NCBI GenBank assembly: GCA_016708435.1
Contig: JADJFV010000001.1
Location: forward strand, 62,001 to 126,000
DNA length: 64,000 nt
Direction: 5' to 3'
From: Leptospiraceae bacterium
GTDB taxonomy: Bacteria; Spirochaetota; Leptospiria; Leptospirales; Leptospiraceae
The position numbers and the translations under genes were made by a program. This document shows, piece by piece, positions 18,463 through 26,999 of this stretch. The notes under the pieces are model-generated. The model saw only the letters and a list, made by a program, of their open reading frames with translations. It made no database searches and was not told the DNA's origin. Within the stretch, counting starts at the first letter, position 1. Each line of letters begins with the position of its first letter.

Positions 18463-19362
18463 GTGAATACAGAAAAATCTAATTCTACTTATATTTTAGG
18501 TGTAATGTTCATTATCCTCTCAGCAATTGGGTTTTCCGCTAAGGCAGTGATGATTAAATTAGCCTATGCCTATAAGGTGGACGCTACGACTCTACTCTTT
18601 CTTCGTATGGCATTCGCCACTCCTTTTTTCTTAGTAGTTGGAATTTACAAATCTAAGTCGGAAGCGACTCATCTATCTTATTCGGATTGGGCGTATGTAG
18701 CTCTTCTTGGATTTCTTGGATACTACCTATCTAGTATTTTAGATTTTATGGGACTCGAATATATTAGTGCAGGAATGGAGCGGCTAATTCTATTTATCTA
18801 CCCAACCATAGTTGTAGTGCTATCAGCATTTTTATTTAAGAATAAGGTTAGAGAAAGAGAAATACTTTCTTTATTTATTAGTTACATTGGAATAGCGATT
18901 GTGTTTTTTTCTGATAAAGTAGAAAAGACAGAGCATATTTATCTGGGAGCATTCTTAATATTTCTATGTGCATTCACCTACGCGGCTTACCTAATTGGAA
19001 GCGGGAAAATGATTCCTAAGATTGGAGCTTCTCGTTTTACTGCCTACGCAATGTTAATCGCTTGTCTTTCTATAAGTCTACACTTTCTATTTACTCACTC
19101 GCTGGATAATCTAAATTTGCCGTTCGAAGTATATGCTCTAAGTTTTGGAATGGCGATAATTTCTACTGTAATGCCTACGTTTTTACTCTCGCAGGGAATA
19201 AAACGCATTGGCTCTGGGACAGCTTCTATCATTGGCACGATAGGTCCTGTATCTACTATTTTACTCGCCTGGATATTTTTAGGGGAAACTCTCAATTTGC
19301 TCCAATTTCTAGGAACTGCTTTTGTAATTGCGGGAGTATTTATTGTGAGTTATAGGAGATAG
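18463..19362 (+). CDS. EamA/DMT-family transporter
   Basis: The 299-residue protein has ten predicted membrane helices in two EamA repeats. Each repeat shows family features: a FSAKAVMIKLAY-like segment in the first, and GSGTASIIGTIGPVSTILLAWIFLGE in helix 9 of the second. Members are drug/metabolite exporters; substrate unknown. The start is GTG at 18463 and no better start is nearby. The gene is convergent with the alpha-2-macroglobulin operon, from which it is separated by a repeat element. Confidence 0.85.
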   Translation: MNTEKSNSTYILGVMFIILSAIGFSAKAVMIKLAYAYKVDATTLLFLRMAFATPFFLVVGIYKSKSEATHLSYSDWAYVALLGFLGYYLSSILDFMGLEYISAGMERLILFIYPTIVVVLSAFLFKNKVREREILSLFISYIGIAIVFFSDKVEKTEHIYLGAFLIFLCAFTYAAYLIGSGKMIPKIGASRFTAYAMLIACLSISLHFLFTHSLDNLNLPFEVYALSFGMAIISTVMPTFLLSQGIKRIGSGTASIIGTIGPVSTILLAWIFLGETLNLLQFLGTAFVIAGVFIVSYRR

Positions 19363-19370
19363 GAATCCCA

Positions 19371-19539
19371 GTCACCTCGAATATGCTTTATCGTGAGAGG
19401 TCTTTTATGCTTAAAACTATCGTTGTATTGCAAGATAGATTTCTCACACCACCCATTAGCTTAGTCACAAACCCAGCCGCCAAGCTATGTCGGGAATCTC
19501 AATATGTTGAGATCCCCGACAACTAAACTCGGGGATGAC
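19371..19539. repeat. Dispersed intergenic repeat (copy B)
   Basis: This region repeats, in the same order, the blocks GTCACCTCGAA, GTGAGAGGTCT and AGATAGATTTCTCACA found on the opposite strand at 14204-14371. It ends in GGGGATGAC, an imperfect inverted match to its left end GTCACCTCG. The two copies are diverged, with the blocks better conserved than the spacers. Confidence 0.6.
19489..19520. terminator. Strong hairpin between convergent genes
   Basis: The 14-base arms (19489-19502 and 19507-19520) match at 13 positions around the 4-base loop TATG, giving a long stem at the right end of repeat copy B. It lies between the convergent DMT transporter and transpeptidase genes. There is no T-run, so it would act as an mRNA-end stabiliser or a non-canonical terminator. 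Confidence 0.4.
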
Positions 19540-19558
19540 AAATAAATATAAGATTGAA

Positions 19559-20620
19559 CTATAAAATATTGAGAGTAATTGTCGATAGCTCTAAGGCTTC
19601 TTTTTTCCCTGATCCCTTGTCAACGAACACAACAAGCAAATAAGGATTATCCCCTTTTTTGAAATAGATAATATTCCAACCGTGCGTTGTGTATTTTTTT
19701 CCCTCGCGTGTGGGAGTGCCTGTTTTTCCACTTAGGATTTGAATGCTTGTATTTTGGAGGTGGACATTTTTTAGTGTTCCTTCCTTTACTGTTAGCCTTA
19801 GAGCTTGTTGAATTTTTCGACGAATAGAATCTGAATAGGGAAACGGGCTTACTTGTTTGGGAGTTTCACCCTTTAAAATAGGCATTAGAATGGGAGTATC
19901 AGAAAAAATGGCTCCGTAGATTTGTGCTAACTTTAGAGCGGTTAATTTTATTTGTCCGTCATCTCCAATACTCGTAAGAGAGGATTCAAAAGGAGTCGGA
20001 ATTTTATGAGTCAAAATCTTAGCATTGGAAGTTCGTTCAAAAGAAGCTCCCGTTCCTTCGTCCAGTCGCCAATCTTGAATCAAAGTCTTATAAAAGAACT
20101 CTGAATCAGCAGAAACAAAGTGCAGATAATAGGCATTACACGACTCAGCTAATGCTTTTCGCATTGTAATTTCCCCATGACCTTTTTCTTTGGAACATCG
20201 GAAGTAATTCTTGCCTGTTTTGGAATCTTCTACTAGATTAAATCTAATTTTGTCTTCTGCTTTAAAATAATCTTTCGTTGGCTCTTCAAATTTCCCAATG
20301 CAGAAATACTTTTGCTCTGATGAAATATGAAATTTTTCTTGGTTTGCAAGAAATACAAACGAAGAGAGAGTCTTTAGAATAGAGCCGGGCGGTAACTTCT
20401 TATAAAATGCATTCTTCTCCGTGTAGGCAAATTCTATTTTACCCGACTCAGGACTTGTAATTAATACAATTGCTTCGTTCTTATTTTTCTTTTCCCAAGT
20501 AGTGAGCGCAGTATTTAGCTTTGCCTCATCGAATCCAAATAGGGAAATGGGTATTAATAGTAGGGGTTGAATACATTCAACCCACCGAATACATTCAACC
20601 CAACGCATGAAATATTTCAT
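19559..20620 (-). CDS. Secreted penicillin-binding transpeptidase-domain protein
   Basis: The 353-residue protein is a penicillin-binding transpeptidase with all three active-site motifs: SILK (Ser80-Lys83), SCN (160-162) and KTG (299-301). The segment TSIGDDGQIKLTALKLAQ is also typical. There is no glycosyltransferase or dimerisation domain, and the chain is short for a PBP. It is the last gene of the DUF1175/alpha-2-macroglobulin/DUF2135 operon, 23 bases downstream of DUF2135. The N-terminus is odd: RWVECI is repeated because an 18-base tandem palindromic repeat lies in the signal-peptide region, and no Shine-Dalgarno sequence precedes the ATG. It may crosslink or trim peptidoglycan next to the macroglobulin. 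Confidence 0.85.
   Translation of the reverse strand: MKYFMRWVECIRWVECIQPLLLIPISLFGFDEAKLNTALTTWEKKNKNEAIVLITSPESGKIEFAYTEKNAFYKKLPPGSILKTLSSFVFLANQEKFHISSEQKYFCIGKFEEPTKDYFKAEDKIRFNLVEDSKTGKNYFRCSKEKGHGEITMRKALAESCNAYYLHFVSADSEFFYKTLIQDWRLDEGTGASFERTSNAKILTHKIPTPFESSLTSIGDDGQIKLTALKLAQIYGAIFSDTPILMPILKGETPKQVSPFPYSDSIRRKIQQALRLTVKEGTLKNVHLQNTSIQILSGKTGTPTREGKKYTTHGWNIIYFKKGDNPYLLVVFVDKGSGKKEALELSTITLNIL
20564..20602. repeat. Palindromic tandem repeat inside a signal-peptide coding region
   Basis: GAATACATTCAACCCA occurs at 20569-20584 and again at 20587-20602 (18-base period). The first copy is part of a near-perfect hairpin, GGGTTGAAT/ATTCAACCC (20564-20583). It encodes the doubled RWVECI of the transpeptidase. 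An 11-base direct repeat (ATGAAATATTT on the minus strand) at the start codon and at the DUF2135 stop codon suggests the junction was rearranged. Confidence 0.7.
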
Positions 20621-20643
20621 ATGGAAATGTTAATTAAAATATT

Positions 20644-21312
20644 TCATTCCCCTGCTATCTGAAAGTCAGCGATATGATAGACTTGTTGGGCGCGGGTCAT
20701 TGTAAATTCAAAACTCTTTCGCTCTTCTTTGGAGGTGCCTTCATAGAGGATAACATAGAGTTTGACTCTAGTGATGGGAGTATTGTAGTTAGAGTAGTAT
20801 TGCACGTTTATCGCGTAAGAGCCAGACAATGCTTTGGACATGGTAAATGTTTCGGGACCAAATCCATCTGTAACGTCTACATCCAAGTTGCCGCCGGAAG
20901 AACTAGACGTGGCACCGAAAAAAGTTTTTTCGCTTTTTGGATCAATTACCCAGAGATCAACGTCAGTCGCTGTATCCCAGGTGAGAACCACTTTAATATC
21001 TTTCGGGGGAACGTTGGCATGAAAGGAAACTTTGTCATGGTCTTTTCCATGCTTGACTTCGATTGTATTACTACCGGGGGCTACTACTGATTTTATCCTA
21101 AAACTTCCTGAATTGGCTTTGATAGTTTGCGGAATTCCATTCATGACGAGAGTGATCCGCTCGGCTGATGTATCTGCAACAGAGCCAGTGATTTCAATGA
21201 CTCTAGAAGTAGTAAATCCTCCGCGGGGAGATAAAATTTTTACTTCTGAGGAAAGAATAGAAATAGTCATAAAGAAAGATAAAACTAAAACAAAGCTTTT
21301 AAGGTTACGCAT
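20644..21312 (-). CDS. DUF2135 (YfaP-like) exported protein
   Basis: This 222-residue protein has a Sec signal peptide (residues 1-22). Its N-terminal domain (25-100) resembles a bacterial Ig-like fold (EITGSVADTSAERITLVMNG). The C-terminal part (105-222) is the DUF2135 domain, with LTWDTATDVDLWVIDP, SSSSGGNLDVDVTDGFGPE and a YAINVQYY strand. In E. coli yfaP, and in the Pseudomonas mag operon, a DUF2135 gene accompanies an alpha-2-macroglobulin gene, as it does here. It starts 3 bases after the macroglobulin gene, with the same GGAGTAAATC leader before the ATG as that gene. Function is unknown. Confidence 0.85.
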   Translation of the reverse strand: MRNLKSFVLVLSFFMTISILSSEVKILSPRGGFTTSRVIEITGSVADTSAERITLVMNGIPQTIKANSGSFRIKSVVAPGSNTIEVKHGKDHDKVSFHANVPPKDIKVVLTWDTATDVDLWVIDPKSEKTFFGATSSSSGGNLDVDVTDGFGPETFTMSKALSGSYAINVQYYSNYNTPITRVKLYVILYEGTSKEERKSFEFTMTRAQQVYHIADFQIAGE

Positions 21313-21315
21313 GAT

Positions 21316-24300
21316 TTACTCCACTTTTAGGTTTTCAGAAGAAGAGATTCCCCTTACTTCTGGATAATACATAAGACTCGCACTTGCAGGGGCAGAATTG
21401 TATTTGCCGCTTATATCAGCGCGAAGAAAATAGCGAACTGTAGATTTTTGAATTGGACCGCGCACAAAGAAGACAGCTCGATCATCGTAAACCTGGCGGA
21501 ATTCATAATCAGCAGAATAATTTCCAACGTAATAATTTGTATCTTTTGAGACAAAGCTAAAACCGGGAATCAAAGGATCTTCGACCATAAAATAAGAATC
21601 AGATTTTCCTGTGCGCTCAATTTCTAGCGATACCATAACGAGTTCGCCTGGCTTAAAGGAATTGGAATTCTTAACATTTAAGTTTACTTTACCGTTTTTC
21701 TCCTCTGCGGTTACGGAAAAGTATTCTCTCTTTACTTTAATTCCTTTGTCGATAGGAGAGAATGATTTTGACTTATCAATATATTGTAAAGAAACAACAG
21801 AGTAAACTGTTCCTCCTTTTTCTTTTACAAGTTCGATTGTATTTTCTCCTTTTACTAAATTAGGAATGGAAAAATTCCAATCTGCTTTGTCGGATAAAAT
21901 CTCAGTTGGTTTCGCACTCACTGTCTTGAATTCTTTCCCATTGACTATGATATTGAGGGTAATAGGTGTTAATTTTTCAGTAAAGATTTCTAGCTTTTCT
22001 GCAAGAGCAAGGACTGCCATTCCTGTATCTCTAGAATTTTTCCAGCCAACATCTGTTCTCCTGTTAAATAACTCTTCGCTGAGAATGTCCGAGATTGCTT
22101 CTTCGTTTAGACGAACGGATAATAAGAGTAAGGCGGAAAGCATTTCTACTCCATCTTTTTCTATCGTATTGTCTTCCGGAAGTTTCTTACCATTCATAAT
22201 GCCTGACTCAGCAATCGCTTTCTTAAATATTACTTTCGCCTTATCGGTATTACCTGATGAATGCAGAACTAATCCAGTTAACGCTTTGCCGTATACTCCT
22301 TGTTTGTCTACAAGACCAGCGAGTGAATTGACTAGAGAAGCTTCCACTTCTCCTCCTTCGAGAATCGAAAATAAAATATAAGCTTTTTGAAAAGGATCTG
22401 AAGTAGATTCGAGTGCTTTGTAGAGGTAACTTCTGGTTTGGTTTAGAATTTCTTCATCGGGAGATTGATTCATTTTTTTAGAAATGGAAAGAGCGCGATA
22501 GACATAGGCAGACATCATCAAATCTTCCCCGCTATCAGGGGCAAACCACTTGAAGCCTCCCTCTTTTCCAAGAAGTGATTTTAAATTTTTCAAACCCTGA
22601 CTTGCCATCTTAGGAAGTTCCTCTCTTTGCTTTAAAGAAAGCGCACCTGCTTTTTGGGCAGCTAAAACAGGAACAAAGCGACTCATCGTTTGTTCGACAC
22701 AGCCATATGGGTAATCAATCAAATAAGGTAAGGTTGATTTTAATGCTTCTAGATTTCCGGGATTAATTCGAAGCGTTAGCCGCTCTTCTGCTGCCGTGTT
22801 TGGAATTTTCAAAGATGCCTTTGCGCTTTGATTTTGAGAATTTAGTTTTAAGGAAACAGATTCAATTCTCTTCACGCCAAAATAACGAAGAGGAATTTTA
22901 TGGAGCAGAATATCTTGATTAGCCCCTTTTGCTGTAAATTTAAGACTTACATTCTTTGCTGGACTTTTCTCCTCAGTTTGGATCGTAAAACTTACGAGTT
23001 CACTTCCCTGCGGCTTTAAGGTAATTTTCTTAGAAGAATTTCCCTGCACAGAAGCACCATTAGCCTCAAGACTCACTAGAACATCTTCTTTAACATTGCT
23101 AAAATTAGTAACAGTTGTGGATACAGAATGAGATTCTCCACGTAGTAAATAGGATGGTAAATTTGCTTGCAAAGAAAGAGGTTTACGAGAAATAAAATTC
23201 GAAGTTGACTGACCGAACTTAGAATCTTCTGTGAGGGCAACGGCTGTTATTCTCCATGAGGTTAAATTATCAGGAAGAACAAAACTGAGTTTTGCCTTTC
23301 CTTCTGAGTCCGTGTTTACCGTTGCTTTCCAAAAAGCAGTATCTTTAAACTTTTCACGGGAACGATTGTCGTCTTCTTTTAATGCAGAGAGCGGAAGATT
23401 TGACTTTTTCCCGAAAGCCAAATCCATTCTTCTAGATTCAGAGTAACCAAAGAAGCGATAAGAGGAAGAGTAAACTGTATTCACATCATTTCTTCGTGGA
23501 TGATAGAAGTAAGAAATGAGAGGAGGGTTCTTCTCTTCTTGGATTTGGTAAATCGCTTCGTCTACAATTGCTACGGATACTTCTGATTTAACTCCTTTTT
23601 GTTTTAAGTCAGAGGTGGAAATTTCAAGTTGAACTGTATCTCCTGGCTTGTAGATTTCCTGATCGGTTTTCGTTTTTACCTTTAAGATTTTATTCTCAGG
23701 AGGAGCGACTACTTTTATTTGCCCCGAATAAGTTTCTCGATTGGCAAAGAGGACAGCAGATAAAGTAAAGTTCGGTGAAAGCTCTGGCGTGATTTTTACA
23801 CTGTATTTATAAGAGTTTCCTTTCAGGGGAATGCTTTCATATTTTAGAATACGATTTCCTTCTAAGGTTACGAGTAAATTTGCATCAGCGACCGGAGAAA
23901 GAATTAATATTTCAGCAGTGTCCCCTTGCGAATAAATATCTTTACCCGCAGTTAGAGAAATATCTTTGAGAGGAATTTCGATTGAGTCCGATTTTGCAGA
24001 AGACCAAAGAGTAGTTTCTGCAAACGTTTCAGAACCATTGGCATCTTCTGTTTCAAATCTTAGCACATAATGACCTTTATCCGGAATAGAAAATTTGAAT
24101 TGTGCTTTACCGTCTGGATTTGTTTTTTCAGAAAAAGAGTCTATTTTCTTTCTCTCAGCTTCTTGTGCGATCGATTGAAATTTTCTGCGATATAAAATTG
24201 CTTTTATTTTACGAGAAGCAATCTCACGAATAAGATTATCTTTAGAAAGAGATTTATCATAAGGAATAATTTCCGCACTGACTATCGCCTCTGAGCCCGG

Positions 24301-25899
24301 CTCGAAGACTTGGTTTTCTTTTTTTACACGAATAAAAATAGAGCTTCGATTTATGGAAAAAGACGAAGCACCGGATAGTGTAATATCAGAATCGCGGACA
24401 GAGGCTACTACAGTGTAGGCGAAATCTTCTGTGATACTTTCAGGAAGAAAAGAGAACGAATATGAGCCAGATTTATCTAAAATAGCTTTTTCAGATCTGA
24501 TGATTTCTCTACGTCCTGAGGTTTCTTTTGAAGTAAGATAAGAATCCGTCCCTTCCCAATTTAAAGTTCCTATGGGAGAATAATCATACTTAGCCTTTCG
24601 AAAGATTTGGTATTCTACTTCCACGCCGGAAAGCGGCTTACCGTGGTAATACGCAGCTTGAATATCTAGTTTGACTTTTTCTCCTTTAACATAGGATGGT
24701 TTTTCTGGTTTAACTTTTACAAGAAAAGTAGGCTTCTTATAAGCATCTACAGAAAATTCCGTAGAGTAAGTTTTACTTTCAAAGTTTAAAACTAGATTGT
24801 AAACTCCAAGATAAACTTCGTCGCCATCAGGAGCTTTGAATTCTCCATCAAAGGTTCCATTCGAATTCAGGTTAATCGAAATTCCTGTTTGAATTGCATC
24901 TCCTTTGGATGAAAACACATCGACTGTTCCCTTTCCTGAAGAAGGGAAATAAGAATCTTTTTTGAAATTCCTAACGATTCCTTTGAAGTAAACAGTATCA
25001 CCTGGTCTATAAACAGGTCTGTCTGTATAGAGATAAGATTTGATTCCTCCTTCACTATAAAATGAGCTGGAATAAAAAGTTGGATCAGATACTGCGAATT
25101 GATTTTCGTGGGTAACAAGGATTAAGCTTTTCGTGCCTGTTTTACCTTTGTAGTGAAAGATGCCGGCGGAATTTGTTTTACCATTAGCCACTAACTCGGC
25201 TGTGCTCGCATCCCAGATTTTAACGATAGCTTTTTCCTTTGGAACTCCATTGTCTTTTCTTGCGGCATATACAAGAGTTTCCCCTTCGGCAAGCTTAGTA
25301 ACAAAATGAATATCAGATTTAAATACAAGAGAATAAGCAAAATGAGAATTGGTAAATGCCTCTACTAAAAATACACCTGTGTCTTTTAAGGGAACAGGAA
25401 CTCTTTTGTAAATCCAACTTTGCTTGGACTTGGGGACAGAAAAGCTCAAAACTAATTTATGATCTTTTAAGATTGCGGGATGAGCTAGATTTTCTTCGGA
25501 TACTCGCGGATAATCCATCTTTAGCCCTTTAGAAACGGAAGAGCGAGTCTTCGTGTTTAATTCTTTTCGTCCAATTTGTCTTAAATCGTTTTTGAAATAT
25601 TGAAAAGTCTTCTTCAATAGTTGAAGCGGATCAGCAAAGGCTGGTTTGTCGTTTTTTTCTTTGACAAGTCGTTCTCGCACTTTTTCCTGAAGGAATTTTT
25701 CAGGGTCTGCTATTTCATATACACGTAGCGTATAACCACTATAACCCGGTCCTTCCAAATTGACATAGGGAACTTCTTCGCGGGCAAAACTTTTATCCGT
25801 GCTGAGATAAAATTCAGGAGAGGTCTCATCAGCGTAAGAATAAAAAGGAAAAGAAAACAAAATCAGAAAAGTTAAAATTTTAATTAAACGGTTACTCAT
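21316..25899 (-). CDS. Bacterial alpha-2-macroglobulin with thioester motif
   Basis: The protein has 1527 residues with a cleavable signal peptide (YSYA/DE near residue 24) and no lipobox, so it should be periplasmic or secreted rather than lipid-anchored. Repeated MG domains fill the N-terminal half (for example TDRPVYRPGDTVYFKGIVRN). The central A2M domain carries WKATVNTDSEGKAKLSFVLPDNLTSWRITAVAL. The thioester domain has GCVEQ, Cys1067 (codon at 22699-22701), inside LPYLIDYPYGCVEQTMSRF. A bait-type region must lie between MG domains but cannot be placed by eye. Such proteins trap attacking proteases by covalent capture. DUF1175 lies 3 bases upstream and DUF2135 3 bases downstream. Confidence 0.95.
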   Translation of the reverse strand: MSNRLIKILTFLILFSFPFYSYADETSPEFYLSTDKSFAREEVPYVNLEGPGYSGYTLRVYEIADPEKFLQEKVRERLVKEKNDKPAFADPLQLLKKTFQYFKNDLRQIGRKELNTKTRSSVSKGLKMDYPRVSEENLAHPAILKDHKLVLSFSVPKSKQSWIYKRVPVPLKDTGVFLVEAFTNSHFAYSLVFKSDIHFVTKLAEGETLVYAARKDNGVPKEKAIVKIWDASTAELVANGKTNSAGIFHYKGKTGTKSLILVTHENQFAVSDPTFYSSSFYSEGGIKSYLYTDRPVYRPGDTVYFKGIVRNFKKDSYFPSSGKGTVDVFSSKGDAIQTGISINLNSNGTFDGEFKAPDGDEVYLGVYNLVLNFESKTYSTEFSVDAYKKPTFLVKVKPEKPSYVKGEKVKLDIQAAYYHGKPLSGVEVEYQIFRKAKYDYSPIGTLNWEGTDSYLTSKETSGRREIIRSEKAILDKSGSYSFSFLPESITEDFAYTVVASVRDSDITLSGASSFSINRSSIFIRVKKENQVFEPGSEAIVSAEIIPYDKSLSKDNLIREIASRKIKAILYRRKFQSIAQEAERKKIDSFSEKTNPDGKAQFKFSIPDKGHYVLRFETEDANGSETFAETTLWSSAKSDSIEIPLKDISLTAGKDIYSQGDTAEILILSPVADANLLVTLEGNRILKYESIPLKGNSYKYSVKITPELSPNFTLSAVLFANRETYSGQIKVVAPPENKILKVKTKTDQEIYKPGDTVQLEISTSDLKQKGVKSEVSVAIVDEAIYQIQEEKNPPLISYFYHPRRNDVNTVYSSSYRFFGYSESRRMDLAFGKKSNLPLSALKEDDNRSREKFKDTAFWKATVNTDSEGKAKLSFVLPDNLTSWRITAVALTEDSKFGQSTSNFISRKPLSLQANLPSYLLRGESHSVSTTVTNFSNVKEDVLVSLEANGASVQGNSSKKITLKPQGSELVSFTIQTEEKSPAKNVSLKFTAKGANQDILLHKIPLRYFGVKRIESVSLKLNSQNQSAKASLKIPNTAAEERLTLRINPGNLEALKSTLPYLIDYPYGCVEQTMSRFVPVLAAQKAGALSLKQREELPKMASQGLKNLKSLLGKEGGFKWFAPDSGEDLMMSAYVYRALSISKKMNQSPDEEILNQTRSYLYKALESTSDPFQKAYILFSILEGGEVEASLVNSLAGLVDKQGVYGKALTGLVLHSSGNTDKAKVIFKKAIAESGIMNGKKLPEDNTIEKDGVEMLSALLLLSVRLNEEAISDILSEELFNRRTDVGWKNSRDTGMAVLALAEKLEIFTEKLTPITLNIIVNGKEFKTVSAKPTEILSDKADWNFSIPNLVKGENTIELVKEKGGTVYSVVSLQYIDKSKSFSPIDKGIKVKREYFSVTAEEKNGKVNLNVKNSNSFKPGELVMVSLEIERTGKSDSYFMVEDPLIPGFSFVSKDTNYYVGNYSADYEFRQVYDDRAVFFVRGPIQKSTVRYFLRADISGKYNSAPASASLMYYPEVRGISSSENLKVE

Positions 25900-25902
25900 G
25901 AT

Positions 25903-26865
25903 TTACTCCAAAATAGAAAATCGATATACACCCAGAAAATGTGGGTTCTCAGGAGAAATTCTGAAAATCTTACTACTCGCTAGATAAGAAATCGGAACTC
26001 GTTTTAAAATATTTCCGTCACCCGTGTGATAGATTACAATCGGTTCACCGCCTGCCAAATCAGAAACGATCATAGAATGAAATGGAAAACGAATTTCTCC
26101 CCTATTTTCAAAGAATAACAAATCCCCCCTTTTGGCTTCTACAATATTTTTCGAAATAAAGATTGTGTTAAAGCGAAAAACTGTTTCTGCATCAGCAAAA
26201 GTTCCAAAGCTTGCAAGCTCAAGAGCCGAGCCTTTCCTTTGCTTAAAAATTTTTTCGCCAAGAAAGGGAACGTTTGGGTAAGAATAAGAACCAATATCGG
26301 GTAAATTTTTATCGAGAGAAATTCCGCTCTGGATAAACCAGTCAGCATCATGTTTTTTTAGAGCCTCTCGGTAGCTATAGCGTATTAGCCCCGCACAGTC
26401 TCGCTCGGTCGGGTTCCAATAACTATTTGGTTTTACAAATTGGGACTCGGCAATTCGCACGAACCAATTTCGAAATCGCTCTGCATCTTCCCGCGAAAGT
26501 TCAACGCTATCTGGAAAACCATCCTCATCCGAATCAGAAACAGAAGAATAAAAATCTAATTCCAAACGCAAACCTTTCTCTGATTGAAATACAACTTTGC
26601 CGGCTTTCTTTGTGCTCTTGAAATAAACTTTTATTTGGTTAGAAGTTTCCTCTACAGAAATAATTTCAATAGAATCCGAATTGGGAATAATAATTTTATC
26701 CTCACTCCAAAAGAATTTATCAAGAATAACGACTCCCCCGCTTATACCATCTGAAGGAAAAGAAGTTAGAGACGAAGTAAGAGTATCCGTTTGGCAGTAT
26801 AGAATTGTGAATATAAAGGTAATTGTGATTATGCGTAAAATGTTTTTGTGAATTAAATTTATCAT
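25903..26865 (-). CDS. DUF1175 (YfaT/MagA-like) lipoprotein, NlpC/P60-like
   Basis: This 320-residue protein has a lipoprotein signal (FTILYCQT, Cys near residue 24). A DSDEDGFPD calcium-type loop (about 112-120) leads into the DUF1175 core, FRNWFVRIAESQF and RDCAGLIRYSYREALKKHD. The Cys in RDCAGL and the His in FPFHSMIV are spaced like the catalytic pair of papain-like NlpC/P60 peptidases, so amidase or peptidase activity is plausible but inferred. DUF1175 genes neighbour bacterial alpha-2-macroglobulin genes in enterobacteria and pseudomonads. Here it is the first gene of the operon. Confidence 0.82.
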   Translation of the reverse strand: MINLIHKNILRIITITFIFTILYCQTDTLTSSLTSFPSDGISGGVVILDKFFWSEDKIIIPNSDSIEIISVEETSNQIKVYFKSTKKAGKVVFQSEKGLRLELDFYSSVSDSDEDGFPDSVELSREDAERFRNWFVRIAESQFVKPNSYWNPTERDCAGLIRYSYREALKKHDADWFIQSGISLDKNLPDIGSYSYPNVPFLGEKIFKQRKGSALELASFGTFADAETVFRFNTIFISKNIVEAKRGDLLFFENRGEIRFPFHSMIVSDLAGGEPIVIYHTGDGNILKRVPISYLASSKIFRISPENPHFLGVYRFSILE

Positions 26866-26940
26866 TTATCTGTTTTCGAAGGTTACAGTATTTAAAAATA
26901 TTATTAATGCTTTGGGCGAATCGGTGTAATTCTCCGCGTA

Positions 26941-26968
26941 GTAGAGACGCATGGCCATGCGTCTCTAC
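26941..26968. repeat. 28-base perfect palindrome, GTAGAGAC...GTCTCTAC (copy 2)
   Basis: The 28 bases are a perfect palindrome. It sits between the GT-C glycosyltransferase gene and the DUF1175 gene on the minus strand, so it may separate the two transcripts. Outer arms TCGGTGT and ACACCGA flank it, and the 8-base ends match copy 1 at 11620-11647. Confidence 0.8.
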
Positions 26969-26999
26969 ATATACCATTTCACACCGACCAGGCTTTCAG

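Noticed and set aside
20564..20602. Two-unit repeat considered as a CRISPR remnant
   Set aside because: The spacing is 2 bases, there are only two units, they are coding, and no cas gene is present.
20674..21090. Plus-strand 138-codon frame opposite DUF2135
   Set aside because: It lies fully antisense to a gene with clear domain motifs and has no recognisable protein features.
21866..22381. Plus-strand 171-codon frame inside the alpha-2-macroglobulin gene
   Set aside because: Antisense shadow of a long, well-supported coding region.
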